Assembly: GCA_963678055.1 (NCBI GenBank)
Contig: OY782679.1
Location: 1,364,001-1,428,000, forward strand
DNA length: 64,000 bases
Direction of reading: 5' to 3'
Source of the DNA: CAXXOK01 sp963678055
GTDB lineage: Bacteria > Bacillota > Clostridia > Christensenellales > Aristaeellaceae
Below, one piece after another: positions 25,101 through 33,116 of this stretch (position 1 is the stretch's first letter; each line of letters starts with the position of its first letter). The position numbers and the translations under genes were made by a program. The notes under the pieces were generated by a model. That model saw only the letters and a list, made by a program, of their open reading frames with translations. It ran no database searches and was not told where the DNA came from.

Positions 25101-26553
25101 GCGCGTTCACCTCATTTACAATATTCAGGTGTTCGATATCCATAGCCTCAGGACCTGTCAGGGTACAGCCCTTTTCCTTGGCGTAGCGGATATACTGAAT
25201 TATTTTGTCCGTCACACGCTCACCCGGTGCCAGAATGGGGATTCCGGGTGGATAGCTCATAACAAACTCGGCAGAGATACCGCCAACGCAGGCATCCAGC
25301 GGCGTACTGACCTTTGTAGCGTAGAAAGCGGTCTGCGGTGAGTAGACAACTTCTGGGGTGATGTATTCGGATTCCCACAGGCCTTTACGCTCGCGTTTGT
25401 ATAGCCTGCGGATATCCGACAGTGCGCTGATCAGCCGCTCGATATGCTTGCTTTTATCACCAACTGACAGATACGCCAGTATATTGCCCAAATCGCCGAA
25501 CTCTACCTGAATATCGTACTTGTCGCGGAGTAGGTCGTACACCTCAATGCCTGCCAGCCCGACGTTTAGGGTGTTGACGGATAGCTTGGTTTCGTCAAAG
25601 TCGTACACGCTGTCGCCGTTAATCAGCTCTTTAGAGAAGGCGTAGTAGTCTCCCAAAACGTTGATTTCATCACGAGCGTAGCGCGCAAAGCGTGTCACTT
25701 TATGGAAAATATCCTTGCCGTGCAAGGCCAGGTTACGGCGGGAGATATCAAGGCTTGATAACAGCAGGTAACTGGCACTGGTGGTTTGCGTGATGTTGAT
25801 AATCTGGCGTACATAGTCGGCGTTTACGTTCGGGCCGCATAGCAGCATGGAGCTTTGTGTCAGCGATCCGCCGGATTTATGCAGGCTCACAGCCGCCATG
25901 TCCGCGCCAGATGTAATGGCCGCGGCCGGCATATCCTTGCCGAAGTACAGGTGCGTGCCATGAGCTTCATCTGCCAGGAAGTACATATTATGGGCGTGTG
26001 CCAGCGCGCAGATGCGTGGCACATCGGAACAGATGCCGTAATAGGTTGGGTTGTTGATGAGTATTGCTTTGGCGTCAGGTGTCTCCAGCACAGCGCGCTC
26101 GATTGACGCAAACGACATTCCCAGCGCAATGCCCAAATTGGCATCGGTCTCCGGGTTTACGTATACGGGCACTGCGCCGCACAGCACCATGGAATTGATC
26201 ACGCTCTGGTGCACGTTGCGGGGGAGGATGATCTTATCTCCGCTTTTCAGAGTAGAGAGGATCATCGCCTGCACAGCGGAGGTGGTGCCACCGACCATGA
26301 AAAACGCATGCGCCGCGCCAAAGGCTTCGGCCGCCAGCTTTTCAGCTTCGCGGATCACCGATACCGGATGGCACAGATTATCCAGCGATTTCATGGAATT
26401 AACGTCCACGCTTAAACACTGTTCACCTAAAAACTCTGTGAGCAGTTTATTACCGCGCCCGCGCTTGTGGCCGGGGACATCAAAGGGTACGATTCGTTCC
26501 GACCGTACGGCCTCAAGTGCGGTTGCCAGGGGCGTTTGGGACTGATCGAGCAA
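25093..26553 (-). CDS. speA: Arginine decarboxylase, Bacillus SpeA-type (Orn/Lys/Arg decarboxylase fold)
   Basis: 486 residues, fold-type I PLP decarboxylase of the small biosynthetic class. It has VPGHKRGRGN near residue 27, FFMVGGTTSAVQAMIL, NVHQSVINSMVLCG, FLADEAHGTHLYF (PLP Asp and His) and SLHKSGGSLTQSS with the PLP lysine. It most likely makes agmatine from arginine, since agmatinase is encoded in the same operon; lysine or ornithine cannot be excluded by eye. The start is a TTG at 26553, eight bases after AGGAGG (26562-26567). It is preceded by a terminator at 26589-26617 and a long structured leader, suggesting control by attenuation. Confidence 0.9.
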   Translation of the reverse strand: MLDQSQTPLATALEAVRSERIVPFDVPGHKRGRGNKLLTEFLGEQCLSVDVNSMKSLDNLCHPVSVIREAEKLAAEAFGAAHAFFMVGGTTSAVQAMILSTLKSGDKIILPRNVHQSVINSMVLCGAVPVYVNPETDANLGIALGMSFASIERAVLETPDAKAILINNPTYYGICSDVPRICALAHAHNMYFLADEAHGTHLYFGKDMPAAAITSGADMAAVSLHKSGGSLTQSSMLLCGPNVNADYVRQIINITQTTSASYLLLSSLDISRRNLALHGKDIFHKVTRFARYARDEINVLGDYYAFSKELINGDSVYDFDETKLSVNTLNVGLAGIEVYDLLRDKYDIQVEFGDLGNILAYLSVGDKSKHIERLISALSDIRRLYKRERKGLWESEYITPEVVYSPQTAFYATKVSTPLDACVGGISAEFVMSYPPGIPILAPGERVTDKIIQYIRYAKEKGCTLTGPEAMDIEHLNIVNEVNAHG

Positions 26554-26588
26554 TATTCCATCCTCCTGTATTCAGCATATACGCATAC

Positions 26589-26617
26589 AAAAAAGTGCGC
26601 CTTTGTAGCAAAGGCAC
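26589..26617 (-). terminator. Intrinsic terminator just upstream of speA
   Basis: On the minus strand a GTG..CCTTTG / CAAAGG..CAC stem with a 3-base loop and a small bulge, followed by six T. It ends 22 bases before the speA ribosome site, so transcripts from the promoter at 26960-26988 must pass it to reach the operon. Confidence 0.85.
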
Positions 26618-26953
26618 ATCTTGTAAAGGCTTTAGCCTGCGAACGCAGCTTGTTATCAATCAAGCGGACAAGCACATACTGTGCTTCCGGCGCCTATGGA
26701 CCATCCAGAGCTTATACAGTAAGAACTTACTTTACCTACTCTTTTTGACCGTTTTACAAGCGTGTACCCAAGTACACTTGGTTATGAAGTAACCAACTGG
26801 CTATTTAGTAGCCAACTCATAAAATTTGCGCTTTCAACGCAATCAAACCTGCGGTTCCATCCGCAATCGGCAGTGACCCGGCTGTCCGTATGGCCGTAGT
26901 CTTCCCAAAGGAAGGTGGGTCTGTAAGTTCTTGCCGCCAAGGCGACACGAAAC
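26589..26953 (-). ncRNA. Hairpin-rich leader or stand-alone RNA upstream of the polyamine operon
   Basis: A roughly 365-base transcript is predicted from the promoter at 26960-26988 to the terminator at 26589-26617. It has no ribosome site with a plausible frame but many perfect hairpins. Three sit head to tail at 26762-26814: GTGTAC/GTACAC, TTGGTTA/TAACCAA and TGGCTA/TAGCCA. Others are AAGCACA/TGTGCTT at 26670-26686, GTAAG/CTTAC at 26719-26730, TGCGG/CCGCA at 26850-26865 and CTTCC/GGAAG at 26901-26914. I could not match it to tmRNA, RNase P RNA, SRP RNA or a T-box. It may be a cis-acting attenuator leader for polyamine genes or an independent RNA with its own terminator. Confidence 0.55.
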
Positions 26954-26959
26954 ATGAAT

Positions 26960-26988
26960 ATCGTAATATGGATGACCGGAATTGTCAA
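26960..26988 (-). promoter_or_regulatory. Promoter of the structured RNA / polyamine operon
   Basis: Minus strand TTGACA (26983-26988), exact 17-base spacer, TACGAT (26960-26965). It is the only strong promoter seen before speA on this strand. Confidence 0.65.
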
Positions 26989-27038
26989 TGTGTTCTAAGT
27001 GTTTGCATTTAAAATTCCTGTAAAACAAAAGCACTGTG

Positions 27039-27067
27039 TTGACAATCGTTCGTAGCGGCAGTATACT
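27039..27067 (+). promoter_or_regulatory. Promoter of the TetR/RND operon
   Basis: TTGACA (27039-27044), 17-base spacer, TATACT (27062-27067), 30 bases before the TetR start and back to back with the structured-RNA promoter. No clear TetR palindrome was picked out. Confidence 0.75.
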
Positions 27068-27096
27068 GACGGCGAATAATGAATTGGAGTTCACTA

Positions 27097-27693
27097 ATGC
27101 CGCAAATACTGAAACCCGGAATTAAAGACAAAATACTGGAAAGCGCACTGGACAGCTTTCTGGAAAACGGATACCGCAATACGTCCATGAAGGCGATTGC
27201 GCACAAAGCCGGCATTGCGACAGGGAACATCTATCGCTATTTCAGAAACAAGGAAACAGTGTTTACCACACTGGTGACACCGGTTGCAGAGGAAGTCAAA
27301 GCACTATTTGGGATGTTTATCGGAGAGCTGCCTACGCTTAACCCGCAAGGTAGGATGGATATTGCCGAATGGAAACTTGATGAGTTTATTGCAATCTATC
27401 GCAATAATCGAAGGGTGTTTGTACTGCTGTTTGAAAAAAGCGATGCAACCCAGTATGAGGCCATACGCGACGATGTGATACAGAATATATGCACTTCTGT
27501 CAACCGTCTCAAACGCGCAGTGACCGACCAGCCGCTTACTTCACAGCAAGAGGTACTGGTACAAGCCTATGTGACAGCCTATATCCAGGGCCTGATCAGT
27601 ATTCTGGTCGCCAAAATCGACGAAGATGAAAAGCTGGATACGTTGCAGAAGTTCCTGCCGTTTATGCGGGGGAAACTGGTAGAGAGTTTATAG
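27097..27693 (+). CDS. TetR/AcrR-family transcriptional regulator
   Basis: 198 residues. The N-terminal helix-turn-helix is canonical: KDKILESALDSFLENGYRNTSMKAIAHKAGIATGNIYRYFRNKETVF. The rest is an alpha-helical ligand-binding domain without recognisable motifs. It lies 17 bases before an RND pump gene in the same direction and presumably represses the two-gene operon until an inducer binds. The ATG at 27097 follows GGAG by 7 bases; the frame extends to an ATG at 27079 that lies too close to the promoter. Confidence 0.9.
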   Translation: MPQILKPGIKDKILESALDSFLENGYRNTSMKAIAHKAGIATGNIYRYFRNKETVFTTLVTPVAEEVKALFGMFIGELPTLNPQGRMDIAEWKLDEFIAIYRNNRRVFVLLFEKSDATQYEAIRDDVIQNICTSVNRLKRAVTDQPLTSQQEVLVQAYVTAYIQGLISILVAKIDEDEKLDTLQKFLPFMRGKLVESL

Positions 27694-27710
27694 TAAGTGA
27701 GGATAGGAAC

Positions 27711-30700
27711 ATGAAACTGGAAAAACTTTTAAAAAGCCTAATTCAAAACCGCAAGATCACGCTGTTCTTTGTGGTATTGGTGATCGCTACGGGCGTGCTT
27801 GCATTTTCGGCAACACCCAAACAGGAAACGCCGGATATCACCGCGCCGTATGCATTGATAACGACCGTTTATCCGGGTGCATCACAGGCTGATGTGGACG
27901 CGTATGTGACCAAGCCGATTAACGATGTGATTCAAGCGCTGCCTGGGTATAGGGAAGCATCATCTTTCAGCATGAGTAACATGTCGCTCATTTTGCTGGA
28001 GTTTGATTTTGCAATGGATAGTGACGAGGCCTTCCAAAAGCTTCGCAGCAGCCTGATAGAGCTGCAAAGCAAGCTGCCGGAGAGCTGCGGCACAATCAAC
28101 GTTAATACCAATATTACCGACACAGCCGGGGTGCTGATCAGCCTGTCCTCGGACAATCTAAGCAACGCACAGGTTGTGGAGCAGGCCAAAGCGATACGCG
28201 ATAAGCTTGACACCATTGACGGATTTCAGCGCTTTGAGATTGTCGGAAATCTGGAGCGCGAAGTATGGGTCACGGTAGATCAAACCCGTATGCAGAGCGC
28301 GGGGCTTACGCTAAGCCAAATCACTACGCTGCTGCAGGCGGGCGGGATGGATTTACCGCTTGGAACCATCTCCGCAAACGAGCAGACGACCATTGTGGAT
28401 TATGCCGGTGGCTATAACAGCGTAGGCGATGTCGCAGATACAGGTATCGGGTATTCTGCGCAGCTTGGCAGGGTTATACAGCTCAAGGATATTGCAACAG
28501 TGACCGAAGTACCGGCGCAGCGAAATACATATTATACCCACAACGGAAGTCAGGCCGTGATTTTGGCCGGGTACTTTAAAGACGATATCAACGTATTGCC
28601 GATGAAAAATGAAATACAAACTGTGCTGGACACGATGGCTGCAGACTTTCCTGCCGGGCTGGATGTCTCGCTGATCATGTCCCAGCCACAGGAGATTCAC
28701 GATTCGCTGATCAATTTCATGCGCAATCTGCTGCTATCAGTTGGATTGGTGATCCTGGTGGTTTTGGTTGGCATGGGACTGAAAAATGCTGTGGTGGTCT
28801 CGGTATCGCTGCCGCTGTCGGTGCTGATGTCGTTTATCGCCATGAACCTATTCGGCGTGAAAATCCATCAGATATCCATCGCCGCTCTGGTGCTCAGTCT
28901 GGGCATGCTGGTGGATAACTCCATTGTCGTAAGCGATGCAATACAATACTATCTGGACGCGGGTGAGAGCAGACTTTCGGCCTGTTCTAAGGGCGTACAA
29001 AGCGTTGCGATGCCAGTACTGACCTCGACACTGACCACAGTTGCGGCGTTTGCACCGTTCCTGTTCCTCAACTCGCTTGCGGGTGACTATATCCGCTCCC
29101 TGCCGCAAATTGTGATTATCGCACTGATAGCATCCTACCTATCGGCGGTCTTGGTCATTCCAGTTTTAGGCTTCATCTTTTTCAGGAAGAAGACCGAAAC
29201 AAAAACAAAGCGGAAAAAGCGCGGATTGCAAACGGTACTGGAATCGGCGCTGAGGCACAGGTGGGCAGTCATTGCCATAGTGCTTGTGCTGCTGGCCGGT
29301 AGTGCGGTTCTGGTCATGAATCTGAATGTGATCTTTTTCCCGGCAGCGGAGAAGAATGTGTTGTATATTGATATCCAAAACAATACCGCCAACGCGCCGG
29401 ACAGTACCCGGGCGATTGTGAATGCGGTAGCAGACGCCGTATTGGAAGAACCGGGCGTGACCGAGGTGACCGCTTCATCAGGCGGTGGTCTGCCGAGATT
29501 TAACGATATTATGTTTATCAACACCCAAACACCGGATTTGGGTCAGCTCCTGTTGCGCGTGGATCTCGAAAAAGCGGGTTTGAAAACCAACAATGCCTAT
29601 TTGCAGCGTTTGCAGCAGAAACTAGACGACCTGAATTTGGATGCCGAAATCACCGTTAAAGAGCTGATGTATGCATTTCCCACCAATGAGGATCTCAAAA
29701 TCAAAATCATTGGCAGTGACATCAATACCCTGAAAGACTACGAAGATCAGGTGTATGAATTGCTGACCGGGATGGACGGGTTCATCAACGAGAGCAGGGG
29801 AAACAACGACCATGAAACCATTGATACGCTTACAATCGACCAGACGGCAGCGCTGTCTGCCGGTGTCATCCCCGCTGAAGCGCTAAACGAACTCAGCATT
29901 GCCATGATGGGCCGTGAAGCGGCATCCTTTATGGATGGAGACAGCCGGGTGCCGGTTAAGGTGACCGGAGGCGCGGACACGGAAGCGGCCGTAAACGCTG
30001 TACTGCTGAAACCTGCTGCCGGGGCGTATATCAAGGCAGGGGATATCATCCAGTTTGCGCAGGAGGAAGCGCTGGTCAGCATTCCCAGAATAGACGGTGA
30101 TTACGCCGTCATTGTCAGCGCGGATTATGACCCGCAGTTTTCCAAAACCGAAACCAAGCGCAGCATGCAGCAGCAGCTGGATGCACTGGCCATGCCGGAT
30201 GCGCATATCGAGTTTGACGGCGAGGATGTAAAGATCGCCGAGAATTTCGGACAAATCGGTGTACTGGGCGTATTTGCGCTGGCAGCTGTGTTTATCATAC
30301 TGCTGTTGCAATTCAAGTCCTTCCGTATGCCGCTGATCATCTTTATTACAATCCCGCTGTCGGTCATTGGGTCGGCAATTGGGCTGTATATCACGGGGCA
30401 GCCGCTGTCGTTCACAGCGCTGCTTGGCGTAGTCAGCTTACTGGGGATTGTGGTTAACAATGCGATTATCCTGGTGGACTATATCGACAAAGAATTGCAG
30501 GATGGCACGGCCTTGCAACTGGCTTGTGTGCATGCTTCCTTAAGACGGCTGCGCCCCATTGTACTGAGTTCGGTCACTACGGTCATCGGGCTGATTCCCT
30601 TGGCAACTGGCGTAAGTGAACTATTCAAGCCGATGGCTGTTGCGCTGATGAGCGGACTGTTGGTATCGGCATTGCTGACGCTGGTGGTGCTCCCTGTGTT

Positions 30701-30734
30701 TGTCAGCTTTACCGGTAAAAAGGCGAAACCGTGA
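27711..30734 (+). CDS. RND-family efflux permease
   Basis: 1007 residues with the duplicated RND layout: TM1 at residues ~18-35, a large extracytoplasmic porter region, TM2-6 (LLSVGLVILVVLVGMGLKNAVVV ...), a cytoplasmic basic link (KKKTETKTKRKKRG), TM7, a second porter region and TM8-12. GMLVDNSIVVSDAI and the C-terminal GIVVNNAIILVDYID are the paired motif regions of TM4 and TM10; the TM4 copy has VDNS. It probably exports drugs, detergents or amphiphiles by proton antiport. No periplasmic adaptor or outer-membrane channel is encoded nearby, as with SwrC/YerP-type single-protein systems in Gram-positives. GAGGATAGG precedes the ATG. Confidence 0.9.
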   Translation: MKLEKLLKSLIQNRKITLFFVVLVIATGVLAFSATPKQETPDITAPYALITTVYPGASQADVDAYVTKPINDVIQALPGYREASSFSMSNMSLILLEFDFAMDSDEAFQKLRSSLIELQSKLPESCGTINVNTNITDTAGVLISLSSDNLSNAQVVEQAKAIRDKLDTIDGFQRFEIVGNLEREVWVTVDQTRMQSAGLTLSQITTLLQAGGMDLPLGTISANEQTTIVDYAGGYNSVGDVADTGIGYSAQLGRVIQLKDIATVTEVPAQRNTYYTHNGSQAVILAGYFKDDINVLPMKNEIQTVLDTMAADFPAGLDVSLIMSQPQEIHDSLINFMRNLLLSVGLVILVVLVGMGLKNAVVVSVSLPLSVLMSFIAMNLFGVKIHQISIAALVLSLGMLVDNSIVVSDAIQYYLDAGESRLSACSKGVQSVAMPVLTSTLTTVAAFAPFLFLNSLAGDYIRSLPQIVIIALIASYLSAVLVIPVLGFIFFRKKTETKTKRKKRGLQTVLESALRHRWAVIAIVLVLLAGSAVLVMNLNVIFFPAAEKNVLYIDIQNNTANAPDSTRAIVNAVADAVLEEPGVTEVTASSGGGLPRFNDIMFINTQTPDLGQLLLRVDLEKAGLKTNNAYLQRLQQKLDDLNLDAEITVKELMYAFPTNEDLKIKIIGSDINTLKDYEDQVYELLTGMDGFINESRGNNDHETIDTLTIDQTAALSAGVIPAEALNELSIAMMGREAASFMDGDSRVPVKVTGGADTEAAVNAVLLKPAAGAYIKAGDIIQFAQEEALVSIPRIDGDYAVIVSADYDPQFSKTETKRSMQQQLDALAMPDAHIEFDGEDVKIAENFGQIGVLGVFALAAVFIILLLQFKSFRMPLIIFITIPLSVIGSAIGLYITGQPLSFTALLGVVSLLGIVVNNAIILVDYIDKELQDGTALQLACVHASLRRLRPIVLSSVTTVIGLIPLATGVSELFKPMAVALMSGLLVSALLTLVVLPVFVSFTGKKAKP

Positions 30735-30748
30735 CGCATACTCCTGAT

Positions 30749-30777
30749 TTGAAGTTTACGCCGATCCGCGTTATACT
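30749..30777 (+). promoter_or_regulatory. Promoter of the Fur-family regulator
   Basis: TTGAAG (30749-30754), 17-base spacer, TATACT (30772-30777). No copy of the znu palindrome is visible here, so the regulator is probably not controlled in the same way. Confidence 0.55.
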
Positions 30778-30811
30778 CTGTGTGTAAATACGCAGGTAAG
30801 AGGGGTTTTCA

Positions 30812-31243
30812 ATGACGGATACCAGCAATGTATATGCGATGCTGCGGGCAAATGGCCAGCGCATAACGGCGGCGAAACAGCAGATTCTGGATGTGTTTTT
30901 AAACAATCAGGATCGTATGCTGTCGATTGCTGATGTAGCGGCGCTGCTGGAAGGCCGGTATACCATCGACAATGCGACCATTTATCGCAATATTCAGAAA
31001 TTCATGAAGATCGGCTTACTGGAAAGCCTGAACGATGAACAGGGCGTAAACCGCTATACGCTCTTTGAAAAAGAACATCACCATTATCTCATCTGCACGG
31101 GCTGCGGAAAGATGATTAAAATTCCCTGCATGACAGGCTATTGGAAAACGCATGTCCGCGAGAGTGGCTTTGAGGAAACACACCACAAGCTAGAAGTTTA
31201 CGGCAAATGTACCCAGTGTGCGGTAGACCCTAAAACGCAATAA
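30812..31243 (+). CDS. Fur-family metalloregulator, probably Zur
   Basis: 143 residues. The N-terminal winged helix (RANGQRITAAKQQILDVFLNN ... DNATIYRNIQKFMKIGLL) is followed by the metal/dimer domain: EKEHHHYLICTGCGKM (His cluster plus CxxC) and KCTQC, the second CxxC of the structural zinc site. It stands directly upstream of znuACB, whose promoter carries a perfect palindrome, so a zinc-sensing Zur role is the best guess; PerR or Fur is less likely from context. It has its own promoter and a strong terminator (31251-31287), so it is transcribed separately from znuA. Confidence 0.88.
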   Translation: MTDTSNVYAMLRANGQRITAAKQQILDVFLNNQDRMLSIADVAALLEGRYTIDNATIYRNIQKFMKIGLLESLNDEQGVNRYTLFEKEHHHYLICTGCGKMIKIPCMTGYWKTHVRESGFEETHHKLEVYGKCTQCAVDPKTQ

Positions 31244-31250
31244 ATGGAGT

Positions 31251-31287
31251 CCACCCTTTGGAACATCGAAAGGGTGGCCTTTCTTTC
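31251..31287 (+). terminator. Intrinsic terminator after the Fur-family gene
   Basis: CCACCCTTT / AAAGGGTGG stem with a 9-base loop, followed by CCTTTCTTTC. It separates the regulator from the znu operon. Confidence 0.75.
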
Positions 31288-31396
31288 AAAGGAATATCAG
31301 CTATATTTCTCGACTTACGCTTAGTCTAGAGCATCTGTATGGATAGCTCCCTGCCATTTGTGTGAAAATATAGCCACTAAACATTGAAACTTTCTA

Positions 31397-31426
31397 TTGA
31401 CAAAGCGAAAACCTGTGTGCTACCAT
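31397..31426 (+). promoter_or_regulatory. znuACB promoter
   Basis: TTGACA (31397-31402), 18-base spacer, TACCAT (31421-31426). The -10 abuts the palindrome at 31426-31454. Confidence 0.65.
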
Positions 31427-31454
31427 CCTTATTGCAAACTAATTGCAATAAGGA
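31426..31454 (+). promoter_or_regulatory. Perfect palindrome over the znuA start region, probable Zur operator
   Basis: TCCTTATTGCAA, a 5-base centre ACTAA and TTGCAATAAGGA: 12 matched bases on each side without a mismatch. It covers the transcription start and includes the AGGAG ribosome site of znuA, so a bound repressor would block initiation. The sequence differs from the Bacillus Zur box (TCGTAAT-type), hence the link to the adjacent Fur-family protein is inferred from position. As RNA it could also form a hairpin hiding the ribosome site. Confidence 0.65.
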
Positions 31455-31465
31455 GAGAAATCATT

Positions 31466-32425
31466 ATGAAGTTTCAAAAGTTGTTTTCAGTTCTCATGTT
31501 CGTGTGTATCCTAGTTATGGTGTCACCGGCAGCCATGGCCCAAAGTGATACGCCTGCGATCAACATCGCGGTCGGCATTGTACCCGAAGCTACCTTCGTA
31601 GATGCCGTAGCAGGAGATCTGGCCAATGTAATCACCATGATCCCGTCCGGCTACAGCCCGGCCAACTACCAGCCAACCGCTATGGAAATGCAAGCGCTTT
31701 CCGATGCGGCAATCTACTTCACCTTGCAGATGCCGACCGAACAGGCCAACATCCTGCCCAAGCTCGCGGATTTCAACCCGGATATCATCACGGTTGATCT
31801 GCGTGAGGCCGCTGCTGCGGAATACCCGCTGCTGCACATGGCAGCGCACGAGCATCATGATGAAGATGAAGACCACGATGAAGATGAACATCATGACGAA
31901 GATGAAGCGCATGAAGATGGCGACGATCACGATCACGAAGGCGTGGATCCGCACCTGTGGCTGTCCCCGCGGCGTGCGATGGTGATGGTCCAGACCATTG
32001 CCGATACGCTGGCAGAGTACGACCCGGCAAACGCCAATACGTACCAAAGCAACGCTGCTGACTATATTGCCAGCCTGGAAACCCTGGATGCTACCGTTCA
32101 GGAAAAAATCGCGGACTTGCCAAACAAGGCATTCCTGATTTATCATGGTTCGTACGGTTATTTCTCCGATGACTATGGCCTGACGATGATTGCCATCGAA
32201 ATTGAGGGCAAGCAGGCAACGGCGGAAGAACTGCAACAGGTGATTGATACCGCGCGGGAGAAAAATATTACGACCGTGTTCTATCAGGCGGAGTTCGACG
32301 ACCATCAGGCCGCAACCGTCGCCCAGGAAATTGGTGGTACGGTAGCACAGGTTGCGCCGCTTTCACCGGACTATATTCAAAGCTTGGAGGATTTTGTAAA
32401 CGCGCTTGCGCAGTCTGCAAATTAA
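31466..32425 (+). CDS. znuA: Zinc ABC transporter substrate-binding protein
   Basis: 319 residues. Signal peptide MKFQKLFSVLMFVCILVMVSPAAMA without a lipobox Cys. The mature part is a cluster A-I metal-binding protein: the His/Asp/Glu-rich loop (about residues 125-157, repeats of HHDEDED type) ends in DHEGVDPHLWLSP with a metal His. LIYHGSYGYFSDDYGL supplies the third His, and VFYQAEFDDH the final acidic ligand. The acidic His-rich loop marks zinc-specific members of the family. The ATG at 31466 follows AGGAGAG within the palindromic operator; the frame opens earlier but overlaps the promoter. Confidence 0.92.
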   Translation: MKFQKLFSVLMFVCILVMVSPAAMAQSDTPAINIAVGIVPEATFVDAVAGDLANVITMIPSGYSPANYQPTAMEMQALSDAAIYFTLQMPTEQANILPKLADFNPDIITVDLREAAAAEYPLLHMAAHEHHDEDEDHDEDEHHDEDEAHEDGDDHDHEGVDPHLWLSPRRAMVMVQTIADTLAEYDPANANTYQSNAADYIASLETLDATVQEKIADLPNKAFLIYHGSYGYFSDDYGLTMIAIEIEGKQATAEELQQVIDTAREKNITTVFYQAEFDDHQAATVAQEIGGTVAQVAPLSPDYIQSLEDFVNALAQSAN

Positions 32426-32426
32426 T

Positions 32427-33116
32427 ATGGAAACAACAACTGACATACGCCTGGATAATATCAGGTTCTGCTATGGAGAAGTTTGCGCCGTTCGCGACGC
32501 AAGCTTTTCTCTACCCACAAACAGCCTTACTGTGCTCGTGGGTCCAAACGGCGGGGGAAAGAGTACGCTGATTAAAATGCTGACGGGGCTCATGAAACCC
32601 GACCACGGCACCATTGCCTACCGCAAAGGCCTGACAACCGGGTATGTTCCCCAGAACTTTGCATTTGATACGACATTTCCCCTGACAGTGGAGGATTTGG
32701 TCTTGCAAGGAACGCTGCCAAAGAACATTCAACTGTTCAGCCGCTATACGGCAGTTCAGAAACAGCGTGCACGCGAGGCGATCGCCCAGGCGGGACTCTC
32801 CGGCTTTGAACGCCGTGGTATCGGCCAACTATCCGGCGGACAGCTGAAACGTGCCGTGATCGCGCGGGTGTTTGCATCCGACGCCGGGCTAATCGCGCTG
32901 GACGAGCCGGACGCAGGCTTGGACATTGAAGCGTCCAAGGAACTACTGGAAATCCTCAATATAATGAAACTGGAGAAAACCATTGTGCTGGCCAGCCATA
33001 ACCTCAGCCATATTTTCGGCATCGCCGATCAGGCGTTGTACGTAAACCAGAGCGTGCAGGCCTTTACATCTCCTGATGAACTGCAGGAGAAACTCAAAGG
33101 GGGAATATCCCTGTGA
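32427..33116 (+). CDS. znuC: Zinc ABC transporter ATP-binding protein
   Basis: About 229 residues with VLVGPNGGGKSTLIKML (Walker A), the Q-loop in GYVPQNFAF, signature QLSGGQLKRAVIARV, Walker B GLIALDEPDAGLD and ASHNLSHIF (H-loop). It couples ATP hydrolysis to metal uptake through ZnuB. The ATG at 32427 lies one base after the znuA stop, with no evident ribosome site, so re-initiation is likely; an in-frame TTG at 32406 inside znuA is an alternative start. Confidence 0.92.
   Translation: METTTDIRLDNIRFCYGEVCAVRDASFSLPTNSLTVLVGPNGGGKSTLIKMLTGLMKPDHGTIAYRKGLTTGYVPQNFAFDTTFPLTVEDLVLQGTLPKNIQLFSRYTAVQKQRAREAIAQAGLSGFERRGIGQLSGGQLKRAVIARVFASDAGLIALDEPDAGLDIEASKELLEILNIMKLEKTIVLASHNLSHIFGIADQALYVNQSVQAFTSPDELQEKLKGGISL

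Noticed and set aside
26762..26814. CRISPR-like repeats at the tandem hairpins
   Set aside because: The units are adjacent hairpins of different sequence with no spacers and no cas genes nearby.
26850..26865. T-box-like sequence GGATGGAACCGC in the speA leader
   Set aside because: It forms its own small stem (TGCGG/CCGCA), lies over 200 bases from the terminator and cannot act as the antiterminator bulge of a T-box; no stem-I features were seen.
26589..26953. tmRNA, RNase P RNA or SRP RNA as identity of the structured RNA
   Set aside because: No tRNA-like acceptor/T-loop end, no GAGGAAAGTCC or ACAGAAA elements, and no SRP GGAAG/tetraloop helix arrangement were found.
30812..31243. PerR or iron Fur as identity of the Fur-family gene
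   Set aside because: Position immediately before znuACB and the operator-like palindrome on znuA favour zinc. Sequence alone does not exclude the others.
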